A stretch of 64,000 bases of DNA from the NCBI GenBank assembly GCA_950022295.1, contig OX465599.1:282245501-282309500 (forward strand). Reading direction: 5' to 3'. Origin of the DNA: Bromus sterilis. Its lineage: Eukaryota; Streptophyta; Magnoliopsida; Poales; Poaceae. The position numbers and the translations under genes were made by a program. Under the pieces are notes generated by a model that was not told where the DNA came from, made no database searches, and was given only the letters and a program-made list of their open reading frames with translations. Below are positions 22,015 through 33,079 of the stretch, one piece after another. Position 1 is the first letter of the stretch, and the number at the start of each line of letters is the position of its first letter.

Positions 22015-25000
22015 CTACTGCCGTCCTCCGGGCGTTAGTTGCGGCAACTCCATTATTCCACCAAACCAGCGCTTGCAATCATACACGGTGCAGAAGGTCT
22101 GCAACGCCGTCATGAGCAGCAGCACGACGGCGGCGAGCAACGTGAGCAGCCTCCACGACCTGAACACGTAACGCTTGAGAAGCCTTTTCACTTTCACGGC
22201 TGCCCTCCGGTTCCGGTGAGCGTTGACCTCCCTGATCACGCCGTCAAGCAGCGGGACCTTGCTCGGCCGCACCGCCCGGCACATCCCGTTCCACATGTCT
22301 GCCGCCTCCTTGTCGCTCTTCAAACTGTTGAAGATGATCCCACATTCTCTCAAGATCTTGACGTCCTTAGGGGTGTCGATGATGCCGTTCATCAGCTCCG
22401 TGTAGCGCGCCATGACAAGCGGCCCGCGCACGGCGGCGGTCTCGTACGCCACCAGGTTACGGAGGATCACATCCGTGTTGCCGTCGAGGTGCAGCACCGG
22501 CAGGGTCAGCGTCGCCGTGGCCGCGTCGAAGCCGATCCCTGTCATGCCCTCTGGAGCCGGCGCGAACCGCACGCCGCGCGCGGCCATCTGCGCCACCGAA
22601 GGGATCATGATCTCCTGCGCCAGCGGCGAGTTGATAATGGAGGCCAGGTTCACGCCCTTGAGCCGCGCCTCGACGTCCGTCGACGCCATGAACTTCCCGA
22701 GCAGCGGCGTTATCGCCGACAGCAGAGGCACCTTGCGCATGATCATCCCCGGGAGGGTCGAAGCCGCGCTCAGGGGCTTGGAGATGAGGTTATTCTTGAT
22801 GAAGCGCACGGGCGCCACGTCGAAGCTGGACACCTGCATGCACGCCTGCTTCACCTTGTCGTAGTCCGGGACCTGCTGCTCGAGCGCGTCGAGGGAGAGA
22901 ACCTCCTCCGGGACCAACGGCGGGAGCTCCGCCGCGTCCTCAGCGAAGACCGCTGAGGCGGGCACGAGAAAGCGGTAGAGAAGCTCCAGGAGGTGCGCGC
23001 GCTTGGAGAAGTCGTTGGCGATGGTCAGCGCGGTGGTTTTGATGGGGCACACCTCCCTGATGAAGCGGTCCAAGACGGCGTGCATGGCGTCGGCGGTGGC
23101 CTCCTCGGAGGCGTGGCGGAGCTGAAGCGCGCCCGCGAAGAGGAAGAGCGGGATCTGGTTCTCGAGCATCATGGCGTCGCGGACCATGGCGTTGATCCAG
23201 TTGGTCGCGGAGGAGACCATGTCGGTGGTGCCTTCGACGTGGTAGCTCTCGAGGAAGTCGAGGAGGAAGCACGTGTCGATGGCCATCATCCATGCCAGCG
23301 TCTGTCCGTTCAACTCAAGGTACCTACACTCATTCCACGTATACATGATCGATGAGATTAACTTCATTCATACAGAACTTCTAGATTTGCCCGTTCAACT
23401 TAGTGCATTAGATTGAAGAAACTGAAATAAACACAAACATCAAGAATCCTGATGAGATGATGATTCAAATATTTCATAAACGATACAACTATATCACTGT
23501 CTAAGTTTGACTTTTTTGGTAGTGACTAGCTTTTAGAAGTAACTGGATAATGCTAGTTAAACACTCAAGGTGAAGGCATTATGATTTATCATTTGGCATT
23601 TATGTTCTATGTGCGTACGTCTAGTCGTCTATGTAGTCGGTTATAATGATTTTTTTTTCCGGTCTGGCTAATTCTCAGTCGATTGAGAATTAGTTAGGTC
23701 TTAGTCGACCGATCCACCATTGATTTTATCTCTGCTTTTAGATTCACGGGAAGGGTTTTTTTGCCTCACATTTTTTGTTTTTTTTACTAGGCCTGTACTG
23801 GTTCGGCCGCTTTTGGTGGGCTTTGTCTGATTCGGGTGCAATTGCATGTACATAGACCCGGACGCAACTGCATGTCTGTATTTTAATAGAACCGGATGCA
23901 ACTGTATGTTCGTAGAACCGACTGCAACCGCATGTCCACAGAACCGGGTGCAATTACATGTTCATAGACTCGATCGCAACTGAATGTCTATAGACCCGGG
24001 TGCAACTGCATGTCCATAGAACCGGATGCAACTGCATGTCCATAGACTCGACCGCAACTGCATGTCTATAGACCCGGGTGCAACTGCATGTCCATTGACT
24101 TGACTGCAACTGCATGTCTATAGACCCGGGTGCAACTGCATGTCTATAACCCCGGGTGCAACTACATGTCCATATAACCCATCGCAACTGCATGTCCATA
24201 GACCCGGGCGCAACTGCATATCCATAGAACCGACCACAACTGCATGTCCGCACACCCGACCGCAACTGCATGTCTATACACTCGACCGCAACTGCATGTC
24301 CGCACACCCCGACCGCAATTGTCTTCACACCCGACCGCAACTGCATGTCCGCACACCCGACCGCATCTGCATGTCCGCACACCCGACCGCAACTGCATGT
24401 CTATACACTCGACCGCAACTGCATGTCCGCACACCCGACCGCAATTACATGTCGGTATTATGGTGGCGTGTTCATTTTGTGTGTGTGCAATCCACTCAAA
24501 TTCTACTTTATATTTATGTTTGTTTTAACATCCTGACACACACGTTCTACATGATTGTAGTTGTATTTTCCTCTACTTGTGAACAAATAATAAAATGCCT
24601 TACATGTACAACATTTTTTTCTTCTAATTATCTAATTTATTTTTTTGCATGCGCGGATAAAAAAAAGTAAAGGATGCAAGAGCTAGAACAAGTGAACAGA
24701 TCACCGGTACAAGTGTTGGACTGGCAATATTTGCGTCAGACAAAAAAAAAACAAAAAAAACCCCATAACAGACATGGAAACAACCTAAAAAAGCAAAGGC
24801 ACTTAACAAATCTAACCCGCCTATAATGATGTCACTCGACTGAGACCTAACTAGGTCTCAGTCGATTGAGACGTAGACACTCCCTTCTTATTTTGAGTGC
24901 AAGTTGCACCTCTAGGAATAAATATTTTCCTGTCAAATATAATGCTAGATTACAAAAAAAATTTGAGGAATAGATTACAAAATCTTAATAAGGATAATTT

Positions 25001-26263
25001 TGTGGTGAAAGCTACATGACACCAATTTATGACCGCCAACGGGAAATGTCAAATTGTCTTTAAGAAACTGTCAAAGCAAAAGGAAAACCCTCACTTAGCA
25101 TTTCAATTCGGGCAGCACACAAGAGACCAAAGAACTCACGTGTGAAGATTATGGTAAACTGGACTTATCGAAATGGCAGAAGCAAAGAGCCGGCTAGTTG
25201 CTCATGAATCTGTATTATCTAAAAAATGGCTAACGGTTCCTTACGGTCCCTCCTTCGTGTTTTGCCAAAGTTTTCGTCAATCATGTATGCCTCACCAGTC
25301 AGTCTAAGACTAATTAAACCATCCACCACACAACACCACTTTCCTTAGTAGCATTCTTTAAACCGTCCAGGATCATTGCATTAAATCGCCCAAGATTATT
25401 GCCATTCATTGTGTACGACCACATATTCATCACTTTCCTTTCCTTTGTAGCACAATTTAAACTGTTCAGTTTTCTTTCCTTTCGACCCTACAATTAAACA
25501 ACCCAGATCTTTCCTTTCATCCATTTAATTAAACAGCCCAGGATTTTTATTTACACTTATTTTACATTTCATATATTCTAATAGCGCCCAACTCCAAAAT
25601 TGAAAGAATATAGCTTTTCGCCTCGCATATTACAATATTTAATACTAATAAAATTGCATATAAAATGATGGAACGATTGGTGTTGAACTATTAGAATATT
25701 TATGTTCCATTGCAACACACGAACGATTACCTATTAATTCTCAAATGATGTATGAGCGTTTGTTGATTACGAAAAATACTTGGTGTGTATCTTTTTTTTA
25801 GGGAATATAATTTTGCTAAACCACATTTAGATGGGTTCTAGACTGACAAAAACAATACTCGATGTATACGGTACCTGTGGTAGGGAGCTCGGATCATCTC
25901 CTGCATGCGGACAAACTTTTGGACGAGATCGTCGAACTTGCGGTCGCAGGCGAAGAGCTTCTCGGCGCGCTTGGCCGCGGCGAGCTTGTAGCGCTCCATG
26001 TCCCTGAGCTCGGGCCGCTGGTAGTGATAGGGGCCCAGGGCGAAGTGCTGCGGGGCGTACGCCTCGGGCCTGGTCGCCCGCAGCAGCCGCGGCACGTCGA
26101 AGACCTTGGCGACGGCGCCCAGCTCCTCCGCCCCGGCCTCCATCCGCCGCCGCACCTGGTTCACCCACCGCGACTGGTGGTTGTCCAGCTCCAGCTCCAC
26201 GCCGGCGTTCGTCGCGGCCACCCCCACGAACCGCGCCTGCGCCTGTAGCTGAGCCAACGCCAT
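22015..26263 (-). CDS. DUF247 (UPF0481-like) membrane protein, two exons
   Basis: Exon 1 is 26263-25875, exon 2 is 23323-22015; the 2,551-bp intron has GT (25874) and AG (23324) ends and joins CACAG to GTACC in frame. The 566 codons (565 residues plus stop) contain no break, and the length fits the family. Family landmarks: VFDVPRLLR, AYAPQHFALGPYHY, then in exon 2 AIDTCFLLDFL, DAMMLENQIPLFLF and the conserved C-terminal domain, ending in one membrane span (WRLLTLLAAVVLLLMTALQTF, about residues 520-540) and a 25-residue tail. DUF247 proteins are plant-specific and mostly of unknown function; in grasses some members lie at the self-incompatibility loci, but nothing here ties this gene to them. 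This is the most credible host gene in the window. No TATA box stood out upstream. Confidence 0.9.
23673..24871. mobile_element. Possible small transposon in the DUF247 intron, 39-bp inverted ends
   Basis: 23673-23711 (TCTCAGTCGATTGAG...) and 24833-24871 are inverted copies of about 39 bp with a few mismatches, both containing palindromic TCTCAGTCGA/TCGACTGAGA strings. Between them lies a 26-bp minisatellite. No target duplication was found, so class is uncertain. Confidence 0.5.
23830..24455. repeat. 26-bp minisatellite, about 23 copies
   Basis: The unit is GACCGCAACTGCATGTC followed by CATAGACCCG or CGCACACCC. Two variants (ATAGA.CCGGGT and GCACACCCGAC) group into left and right blocks. 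It lies in the intron of the DUF247 gene. Open frames through it follow from the period. Confidence 0.88.
24872..25874. other. Remaining DUF247 intron
   Basis: AT-rich, no further repeat or coding signal seen. The intron ends at the donor 25874. Confidence 0.5.
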
Positions 26264-26465
26264 GGAGCCTCTCGTCGAATCCTCCTCTACCTTGGCTCAA
26301 TTAGTAGCTAGCTACTTGCAGATGCTAGGTAGGCTTCTCGAGCGACTTGAGGCTAGCTGTATGTGAGCTGTTTTCGCTGAATTTTACACCTATTTGCTGA
26401 GTTGGGCCTTTGGCCCAAGGCAGCGTTGTAAATTTTAATTTTTTTTGCCCATTAATACATAGTAA
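26264..26465. other. Upstream flank of DUF247 and junction with the retrotransposon nest
   Basis: Presumed 5' UTR and promoter of the DUF247 gene. The left end of the neighbouring Copia element is somewhere near 26390-26470 but no clean terminus was found. Confidence 0.35.
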
Positions 26466-27991
26466 GTGATGAAAAATTTAGTACACCTCGCCTGTGGAGG
26501 AAGAGCCACACTTGTTTATAAGCTGAGCTCCACTAGCACTTGTAAGAGCTTGAGAAGAGAAGTGCTACACGCGCGTTTCTCCTTCTCGCTTGCCTCGCCA
26601 CGACGCGCGCGTCGGGTTTGGGAATGGGCCGAGCCGAGGACAAAGCTATGCGATAAACACCGCAAACCCTACCCTGGCCACACCGCCATATGGTTCCTCG
26701 TCCTCGTTCGCCTCCGAAACTCCGTCTCTCGAGATCTGTACGGGAGAGGGGCGATCAGGTTTTTGGGGAGCGCACTCGCGCGACGACGACTACTTCTCCG
26801 ACGACGACTCCTTCCTGGACGTCGGCAGCCTCTCCATCAGCGACATGGGCGACACCAACGCCAGCGGCTCCACACCCGCTGCACCGTATGTGATCCGTTC
26901 TTATGGTTTTGAGATCATGTTGCATGTCCTGTTCCTAGTAATTGCTTTAGATTTGATCTCTTTGTCTACTGTTTTGGTAGATCGCATGGCTAGTTTGATT
27001 TGTTTCATTGTTGCCATGGATTGTTTGTCTATTTCGTGGATTAAATCATATGCTAAATTTCTAATATTTTCAACAATTCAAAAACCTGATTATAGGAAAT
27101 TTACTGCATCTGGCTTACTTGCGTCTATGAAGACGCCGCCTTTCAAAGGGGTGCACTACAAGAGGTGGCCCACGAGAGCAGTGTACTGGCTTCAGTCCAT
27201 GCAATGCTATGACGCCACCAAGGGCAAGCCCGAGGGCGATCTTACTCCTGCACAGCAAGAGGCTTATGAGAAGATCGATACTCTCTTTAAGGGTGCCCTC
27301 CTCGGTATTCTTGATGATTCCATTGTGGATTCATATATGTCGTTTGATAACGGTACGGACATGTGGGATGCGCTCAAGGCCAAGTTTGGGGCCTCGGACG
27401 CTGGCAGCGAGTTGTATGTCATGAAACAATATTATGACTACAAGATGACTGATGAGCGCTCTGTTGTTCAACAAGCGCATGCGATACATTCGCTCGCCAA
27501 AGAACTTGAGCACTTCAAGTGTGTGTTGCCGGACAAGTTTATGGACGGGGGCATTATTGCCAAACTTCCACATTCGTGGAACAACTTTGCTACTTCTCTA
27601 AAACACAAGAGGCAAGAGTTTTGCGTTGCGAATATCATTGGGACTCTTGATGTTGAAGAGAAGGCGAGAGAAAATGATACACGCGCTCGAGTTCCTGAGG
27701 GTGGTTCAAGTGCCCATATGGTACAGAAAAAGAACTACCAGCCCAACAAGTCCAACTTCAAGAATAAATTTGGTGGAAAATGCAATTTTGATAGAAAGAA
27801 CAAGCCGTCACAGCCTACCAACTTCAAGAAGAATCCTAATAAGAAGAAGGGAGTGTGCCATGTTTGCGGCAGTGCAAAGCATTGGGCCTCCAGCTGTCCT
27901 GATCGCTATGAGGAGCGCGGACCTGAGAATGGCGGCAAGACCGCCAATGTTGTCATTGACACGGAGATGAAAGATTTTGGGTACGTCCCTA
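26466..27991 (+). mobile_element. Copia retrotransposon fragment (LTR piece and gag)
   Basis: A TATA-like GTTTATAAGC (26513) and a leader precede a Copia gag. No primer-binding site was recognised. The element is cut at 27992 by the Athila-like element A, and the rest of it is not seen in the window. Confidence 0.6.
26845..27991 (+). pseudogene. Copia gag, interrupted
   Basis: The protein reads MGDTNASGS, then after a possible 210-bp intron (donor GTATGT at 26886, acceptor TATAG at 27095) KFTASGLLASMKTPPFKG, the common start of this Copia gag type. The middle is a UBN2-type gag domain (YEKIDTLFKGALLGILDDSI, MWDALKAKFG) and a basic segment leads to a zinc knuckle CHVCGSAKHWASSC (C-x2-C-x4-H-x4-C) near 27860. 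The frame is also open through the intron-like part. Element A enters after 27991, so the last residues of the open frame belong to A's LTR. Confidence 0.8.
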
Positions 27992-28809
27992 TGATACGTC
28001 CAAAACGTATCTATAATTTCCGCTTGCTCCATGCTTCTTTTGTGTGATATTGCTATGATATTGATGCAATTCCGTACACTTTTGATCATATTTGGACTAA
28101 CCTATTAACTCAGTGCACCCCAGTGCCAGTTCCTGTTTTCTGTTGTTTTTGTATTTCAGGTTTTCCCATTACTTAAAGTGCCAGAAAAATTCCGGGAAAA
28201 ATATAGGAAAAATCAGCGTACAGGAAGCTTCGGGAAGATCCCAAGTGGGGCCAAAGGGGTGCCAGGGGTGGCCCAGGCGGCCACCTGGCGCGACCACCCC
28301 CTAGGCCGCGCCAGGGGGCGCCTGGGGCCCCTGGTCCACCTCTGGCTGCCCCCCTTTGTCTATATATCCCTCTCGTCCCGAAACCCTCGAGGATAGAACC
28401 CTTTTTCGCGATCTCTCCTCTGTTCCGCCGCTGCCGCGCTTCCAAGATCGGGAGCACCAGGAGCCCTCTTCCCGACACCCTGCCGGAGGGAGGAACCACC
28501 TCTGGGAGCTTCTCCAGCACCATGGATGCTTCCCGGATGAACCGTGAGTAGTCCACCTTGGACCATGGGTCCATGATCAGTAGCTATGTGATGTTCTCCT
28601 CCCCTATTTGTTCTTCATGGTTTAGACGTCGTGAGCTGCCTTACATGATCGAGGCACATATGTAATCTTTCTGTTGTTGCTATGTTGAGTTTGCTGGGAT
28701 CTGATGGATTATGAGACTATGTTCAGATTGTGATTGAGTAATATATTTGATTCTCCTCTTTTATATTTATGTTCTTGAGTAATTCTTGCATGTTCTCTGT
28801 TGCTGTTTA
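27992..28809 (+). repeat. LTR of Athila-like element A, left piece
   Basis: It starts TGATACGTCCAAAACGTATC, like LTR B at 38450 (TGATACGTCCCAAACGTATC), and follows LTR B through to GTTGCTGTTTA, where the long-LTR element is inserted. It resumes at 36750. Without the insert this LTR is about 1.55 kb. Confidence 0.85.
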
Positions 28810-31800
28810 TGTAAGGCCCGATATGCGGTACCGTTCCAGATCTAGGTGTTTCCACCCAGACCCGGGGACGAAGCACATATCGGTCCCACCGCGACATATG
28901 ACAAAGCCATATGCCCCGGATTTCCAACATTACAGATACAAGGATACAACATCTCATACAATTGGCATACAACTTCCTTAATACAATATAGCAGCGGAAG
29001 ATATATGTCTGAGTACAGACTACAAGCAAATGCCTAGTGGCAAATAGAAAAACACCGATCCCATAACCACACGGGTCCAGGCCCTCCGCCGGGATCCGCC
29101 TAACTAGTCGTCGTCGAGTCTCCACGTGAAACGTCGATCACCATACCTGTTGTCGATCAAGAACCCTGAAAAGAGTTTGGGGGTAGTATCATGAGTACAG
29201 AGGTACTCAACATCCAACTGTAGTGGTCATCTGACCCAGCAAGGACTTCATCACTCGTCATTCTAGGACAACTAGTAGTTTACGGTAAGGATGAGGTAAG
29301 TGGTGAGGTTGCTGCCGCACTAGCATTTATGAAGTGGCTAACGATCTAGAGAGTAAGGTAAGAAGCCAAGCATTCGATGAGGAATCGCCTCCAACAAGTC
29401 TTGCTATCAACTACTTACACAAACATAACACCTATCCTATCCTTGTCCTGCTCTTCGCATCCCGACGAAGAAGAAGCAGTCAAGGCACACACACGTTGAT
29501 CAAGTTATATTAAGATTATCTCTGTTGTTGTTGTTGTTGTCTATGAACATGACGTAGGTCTCAAGTCGTCCATAACCGTGGACACGGCTTCTCGAAAAGA
29601 TTTAACCCTGCAGGGGTGTACCAACTGCCCATTACGAGGCTCCGCACGCACGTCCATCACTCTCAGTTGCTTCCCATCACAGGCAACCATTTTATGATTT
29701 AGTTCCAAGAGATCCGAAACGACAGGTCCCTCTAGCTAACAACGAACAAATCCGGGTGGCCCCCGGTGAGTCGACATCCATCTCAGGAGCCGGTCGCTCT
29801 CTCGATCTGGTCTCTACCGTCTGTCTCGGGTTTGGATAGCCGGTTAATCACACATGGGAAACCAGGTCCTCAGCCGGACAAAGTGGGCCAGCAAGGGAAC
29901 TATGTCCTCACTGGTCCGGGTTATTTTAAATAATATCTGCCAGGAGCTACCCGACAGACAGACACACGGTTTTCAAATGGTAAATCAGCTTGGGCCACCA
30001 CTAGAAATGTTTGAAGCTAGGTAGGTAAGAAAAGGGGACCCCATAAAATCCCACACGCGGTTAGGCACGCTCAATCTTAAAACCAATACCCGGAACTCGG
30101 ATCCTAGGTGACTCGAATGGAACAAAGCGTCGGGGCGGGATAGCCTAGACCTTCCATCCTTCGTCGAATATAGTCAACATTATAATAATCATATCATCAA
30201 CAACAATATAATAATAAGGTGATATCCCAAACCCAGGAGTAACAGAGTAACATCTTAGCATCCTAAGCATGCAGACTAAGCAGGGGCTGAGCAACGAGCA
30301 ATAGTAACATAGAAGTACAAGGTTTGCTGGGAAGGGACATGGCTGTATCGGATTGAAAGAGGCTGTAAACATGTGGTAGGATCAAACATCGAACCTAACC
30401 TAGACTAGCATGCAAACCGCTGGTTGAAATAGAATGGATCATAAGTAATGTATAGTCCTTGCCTGTTGATAAGTCGGGTTCCGAAGGTGTAGTTGATCGC
30501 AAGCTCGCATCGTCTCCGAGAGGTACCCGCGGGAGCACACAAGACGATAAACATTGGAAAGCAATCAACGGTGCACCACTATTACTACGGAGCAATACAA
30601 GAACAAAGAGACAACACAAGGCACGGCAACGCGATACGGATCTATCGTCGAGAACGGTTACTAACGATTTAAGTGGAGTACTCGTCACACACGACGAATA
30701 CCGCATGTTTACGGTGGTTCAAGTTTTTTAGCTACAGGTGACCAAACAACGGTTATTAACATGGCAACTCAAGCAAGCATGACATAGCACACAAACAAGG
30801 CAAGAGGTGAAGCATAATTAAACTACCTGGGCTAGTCAAATTAAGTGGGGTGAAATCCTAGACATGCAAACTATTGCGGACCCCACGATAAAAATAGATT
30901 TTGGTACTGTTTTTCCCTAAACAATATTTTATTATTTTTATTAGCAAGCAAGAACAGCATAAACACAATCTACATGCAATTCTAGTCAAGTTACATATAA
31001 AGAACATTTTAATATGAGCAACGGATAAAAAGTTATAGCAGTTACAGTTTACAGTGGCAAGCAGTGTAATTAGCAGTCAAACAGCATGTAAACAAAGTCA
31101 AACATGGCAACAAACAACATTTTAATAATCTACGCGTAAAACGGAGCAACTTTCATGTAGAAAGTGTCTCCATCGGAGCTACCCGTGAAAAGTTATAAGC
31201 AACACAATAAAAAGAATTAACAGATAAATAAAAAGCCTAGAAAAAGAAAAAAACATGCACTGGGCCGAATCTAGTCCTATTTGGGCTCAACAGAGAAAAA
31301 AAACCAGATCTAAATACTAAAAAAAGAAAAAGGGGGCAGCCTCACCTTGGGTCTGGCCCAAGTGGCTGGGCTTGGCTCGGCTGGGCAGGCCGCAGTGGGC
31401 GCGCCGGCCCACCACGAGCGGCTGCACGGTTCGTGCCCGATCCGCCTGGATCGGGGCTTCGGGAGGCGGCGGCCGGTGGCGCTGGCCGGCGGGCGACGAA
31501 GGCGAGGCGGGGCTGCACAGGGGGGACGACGAGGGCGCGGCAGGGCGGATCCAGAGGAGGCCATGCCGGCGCGGCGACGGAGGACCCCAGGCGGCGGCGG
31601 CCCCGGCGAGCTGTGGCTCGGGCGGAGAACTCCGGGCCGGCCTCCATGGCGGCCGCGGCTGCTTCCTCCGGTGGCGGCCTGCGCAGAGGAGAAGGTGGGT
31701 GAGGCGAGGGGAGGAGGAGATGGAGGAAAAGGAGAAGGGAGAGGAGAAGGGTGGCCGGCGGCTGGCTGCTTCGGTGGCCTGCGGCGGCTGGCTACGCCCA

Positions 31801-32481
31801 CGGGCGCGGGAGGCGGCTCGGTGGAGGAGAGAGGAGAGGTGGGCTGCTGGGAGCTCCCTAGGCCGTCGGATCGCGAGATCTGACGGTCCAGGATGGATTG
31901 GGCGAAATCCAGATCTGAAATTTAGGGTTTGGACGAAAATTGGGGTGTTTTTCCAGATCTGGGGGGGCTAGTGGCTTAGGGAAACCCTAAGTGGGGTGGT
32001 GGTCTTTATATAGCCCCGGTGGCTGGCATTTTGCAAAAACATCTCCGGTTTTTCTCTCGCGCGCGCGGTGCTTACGTTTCTGACCGCCGGGGGTCCGCAG
32101 TACCTCCGATTCGGGTAAAACTTCGATCTGCGCGATCAGTGCGTCGAGCCGGAGGCGTTCACCTCGTGTTGGAACCGCTCCGAAAACACTTTCCGGCGCG
32201 CTATAAAAATATCCCGTTTAATTATTAAACGGGGTTTTTCGTTCTGTTGGCTGCGGCTGGTCTCGTGCGATTTTCGCGACGGTGATCGGGCGAAACCCGG
32301 TGTCGCAAAGGTCGAGTGTCAGGGTGGCAAGGGTCGGTCTCCGTCCGATACGAGATAAGAGGGGGGAAAAATAATCGCCGATCGATAAATCGGGGATGCA
32401 AACACCGCAAACAAATCAGACAATCAAACAATTCACACCGAAAACAAAATTTTTAATTTTTGTGAAAACTGGGCTGTTACA
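28810..32481 (-). repeat. 3' LTR of the long-LTR element (3,672 bp)
   Basis: Plus-strand ends are TGTAAGGCCC and GGGCTGTTACA. It contains a GC-rich block (31330-31900) and on the minus strand a TATATAA (32006-32012). I counted six substitutions against the other LTR in the first ~290 aligned bases. The open frames in the GC-rich block occur on both strands in both LTRs and have no recognisable product. Confidence 0.9.
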
Positions 32482-33079
32482 ATACAACACCATCAACAAG
32501 GGATCTCGTCACGAGATCCAGGACGTTCCGGGGGAGAGGGGGGAGAGAAGAGAGTCGACAATCTTCAACACCACCAACAAGGGACTCTTCTCCATGTCGA
32601 CGTCGAACTTCTGTCGAGATAATTTTTCGCAGAGAGACGACATCGTCGGAATACCGAAAGCGTCAGTGTCAAGAGGAAGAACGATCGCGAAAACCAGATC
32701 AAGGGATAGTGATTTTCGACACAAGTCGTAAAAACACCGGCAAAAGGAGGGATGGAAACGGATGACCCAGATGACACCCAAAATCGGAGAAGCTAAAGGT
32801 ACTACAGGAATTCCCACCTGAGCTCGGAATCGAGACAATACGCTGCAAGCAAGGCATTGTAATGGTTCCGAAACTCCACACACTCGAGATCCTAAAGTTT
32901 GAAGGGGATAAGATCAGAATTAAAACACTTACGACACTTGTCCTGACCAGAGCAAGGGTAAGGAGTAAAAAGAATCCTACTCTCCGATAACTAGCTTAGT
33001 AACTACAAAATAATTTTTGTCTAGACTCGACTTCGGCCAGAGAAGGGATCCTACGGTCGGTAAGGCTCTGATACCAAGT
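32482..33079 (-). other. Internal region of the long-LTR element (598 bp)
   Basis: Contains the primer-binding site at its minus-strand start and otherwise nothing I recognise. A minus-strand frame of 124 codons (32883-32509) has no known motif. Confidence 0.6.
33064..33076 (-). other. Primer-binding site, initiator-Met tRNA type
   Basis: The minus strand reads TGGTATCAGAGCC three bases after the LTR end. Confidence 0.88.

Noticed and set aside
22039..23355. Plus-strand ORFs up to 305 codons
   Set aside because: They are antisense shadows of DUF247 exon 2, Arg/His-rich as expected for GC-rich codons read backward.
23830..24455. CRISPR-like appearance of regularly spaced repeats
   Set aside because: Units are contiguous and similar throughout with no unique spacers, in a plant intron.
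24140..24670. Several long ORFs on both strands
   Set aside because: They are translations of the 26-bp minisatellite in the DUF247 intron.
31310..31971. Overlapping GC-rich ORFs of 100-199 codons, mirrored at 35574-36235
   Set aside because: They occur in all frames of the GC-rich block in both long LTRs and show no domain; probably compositional.
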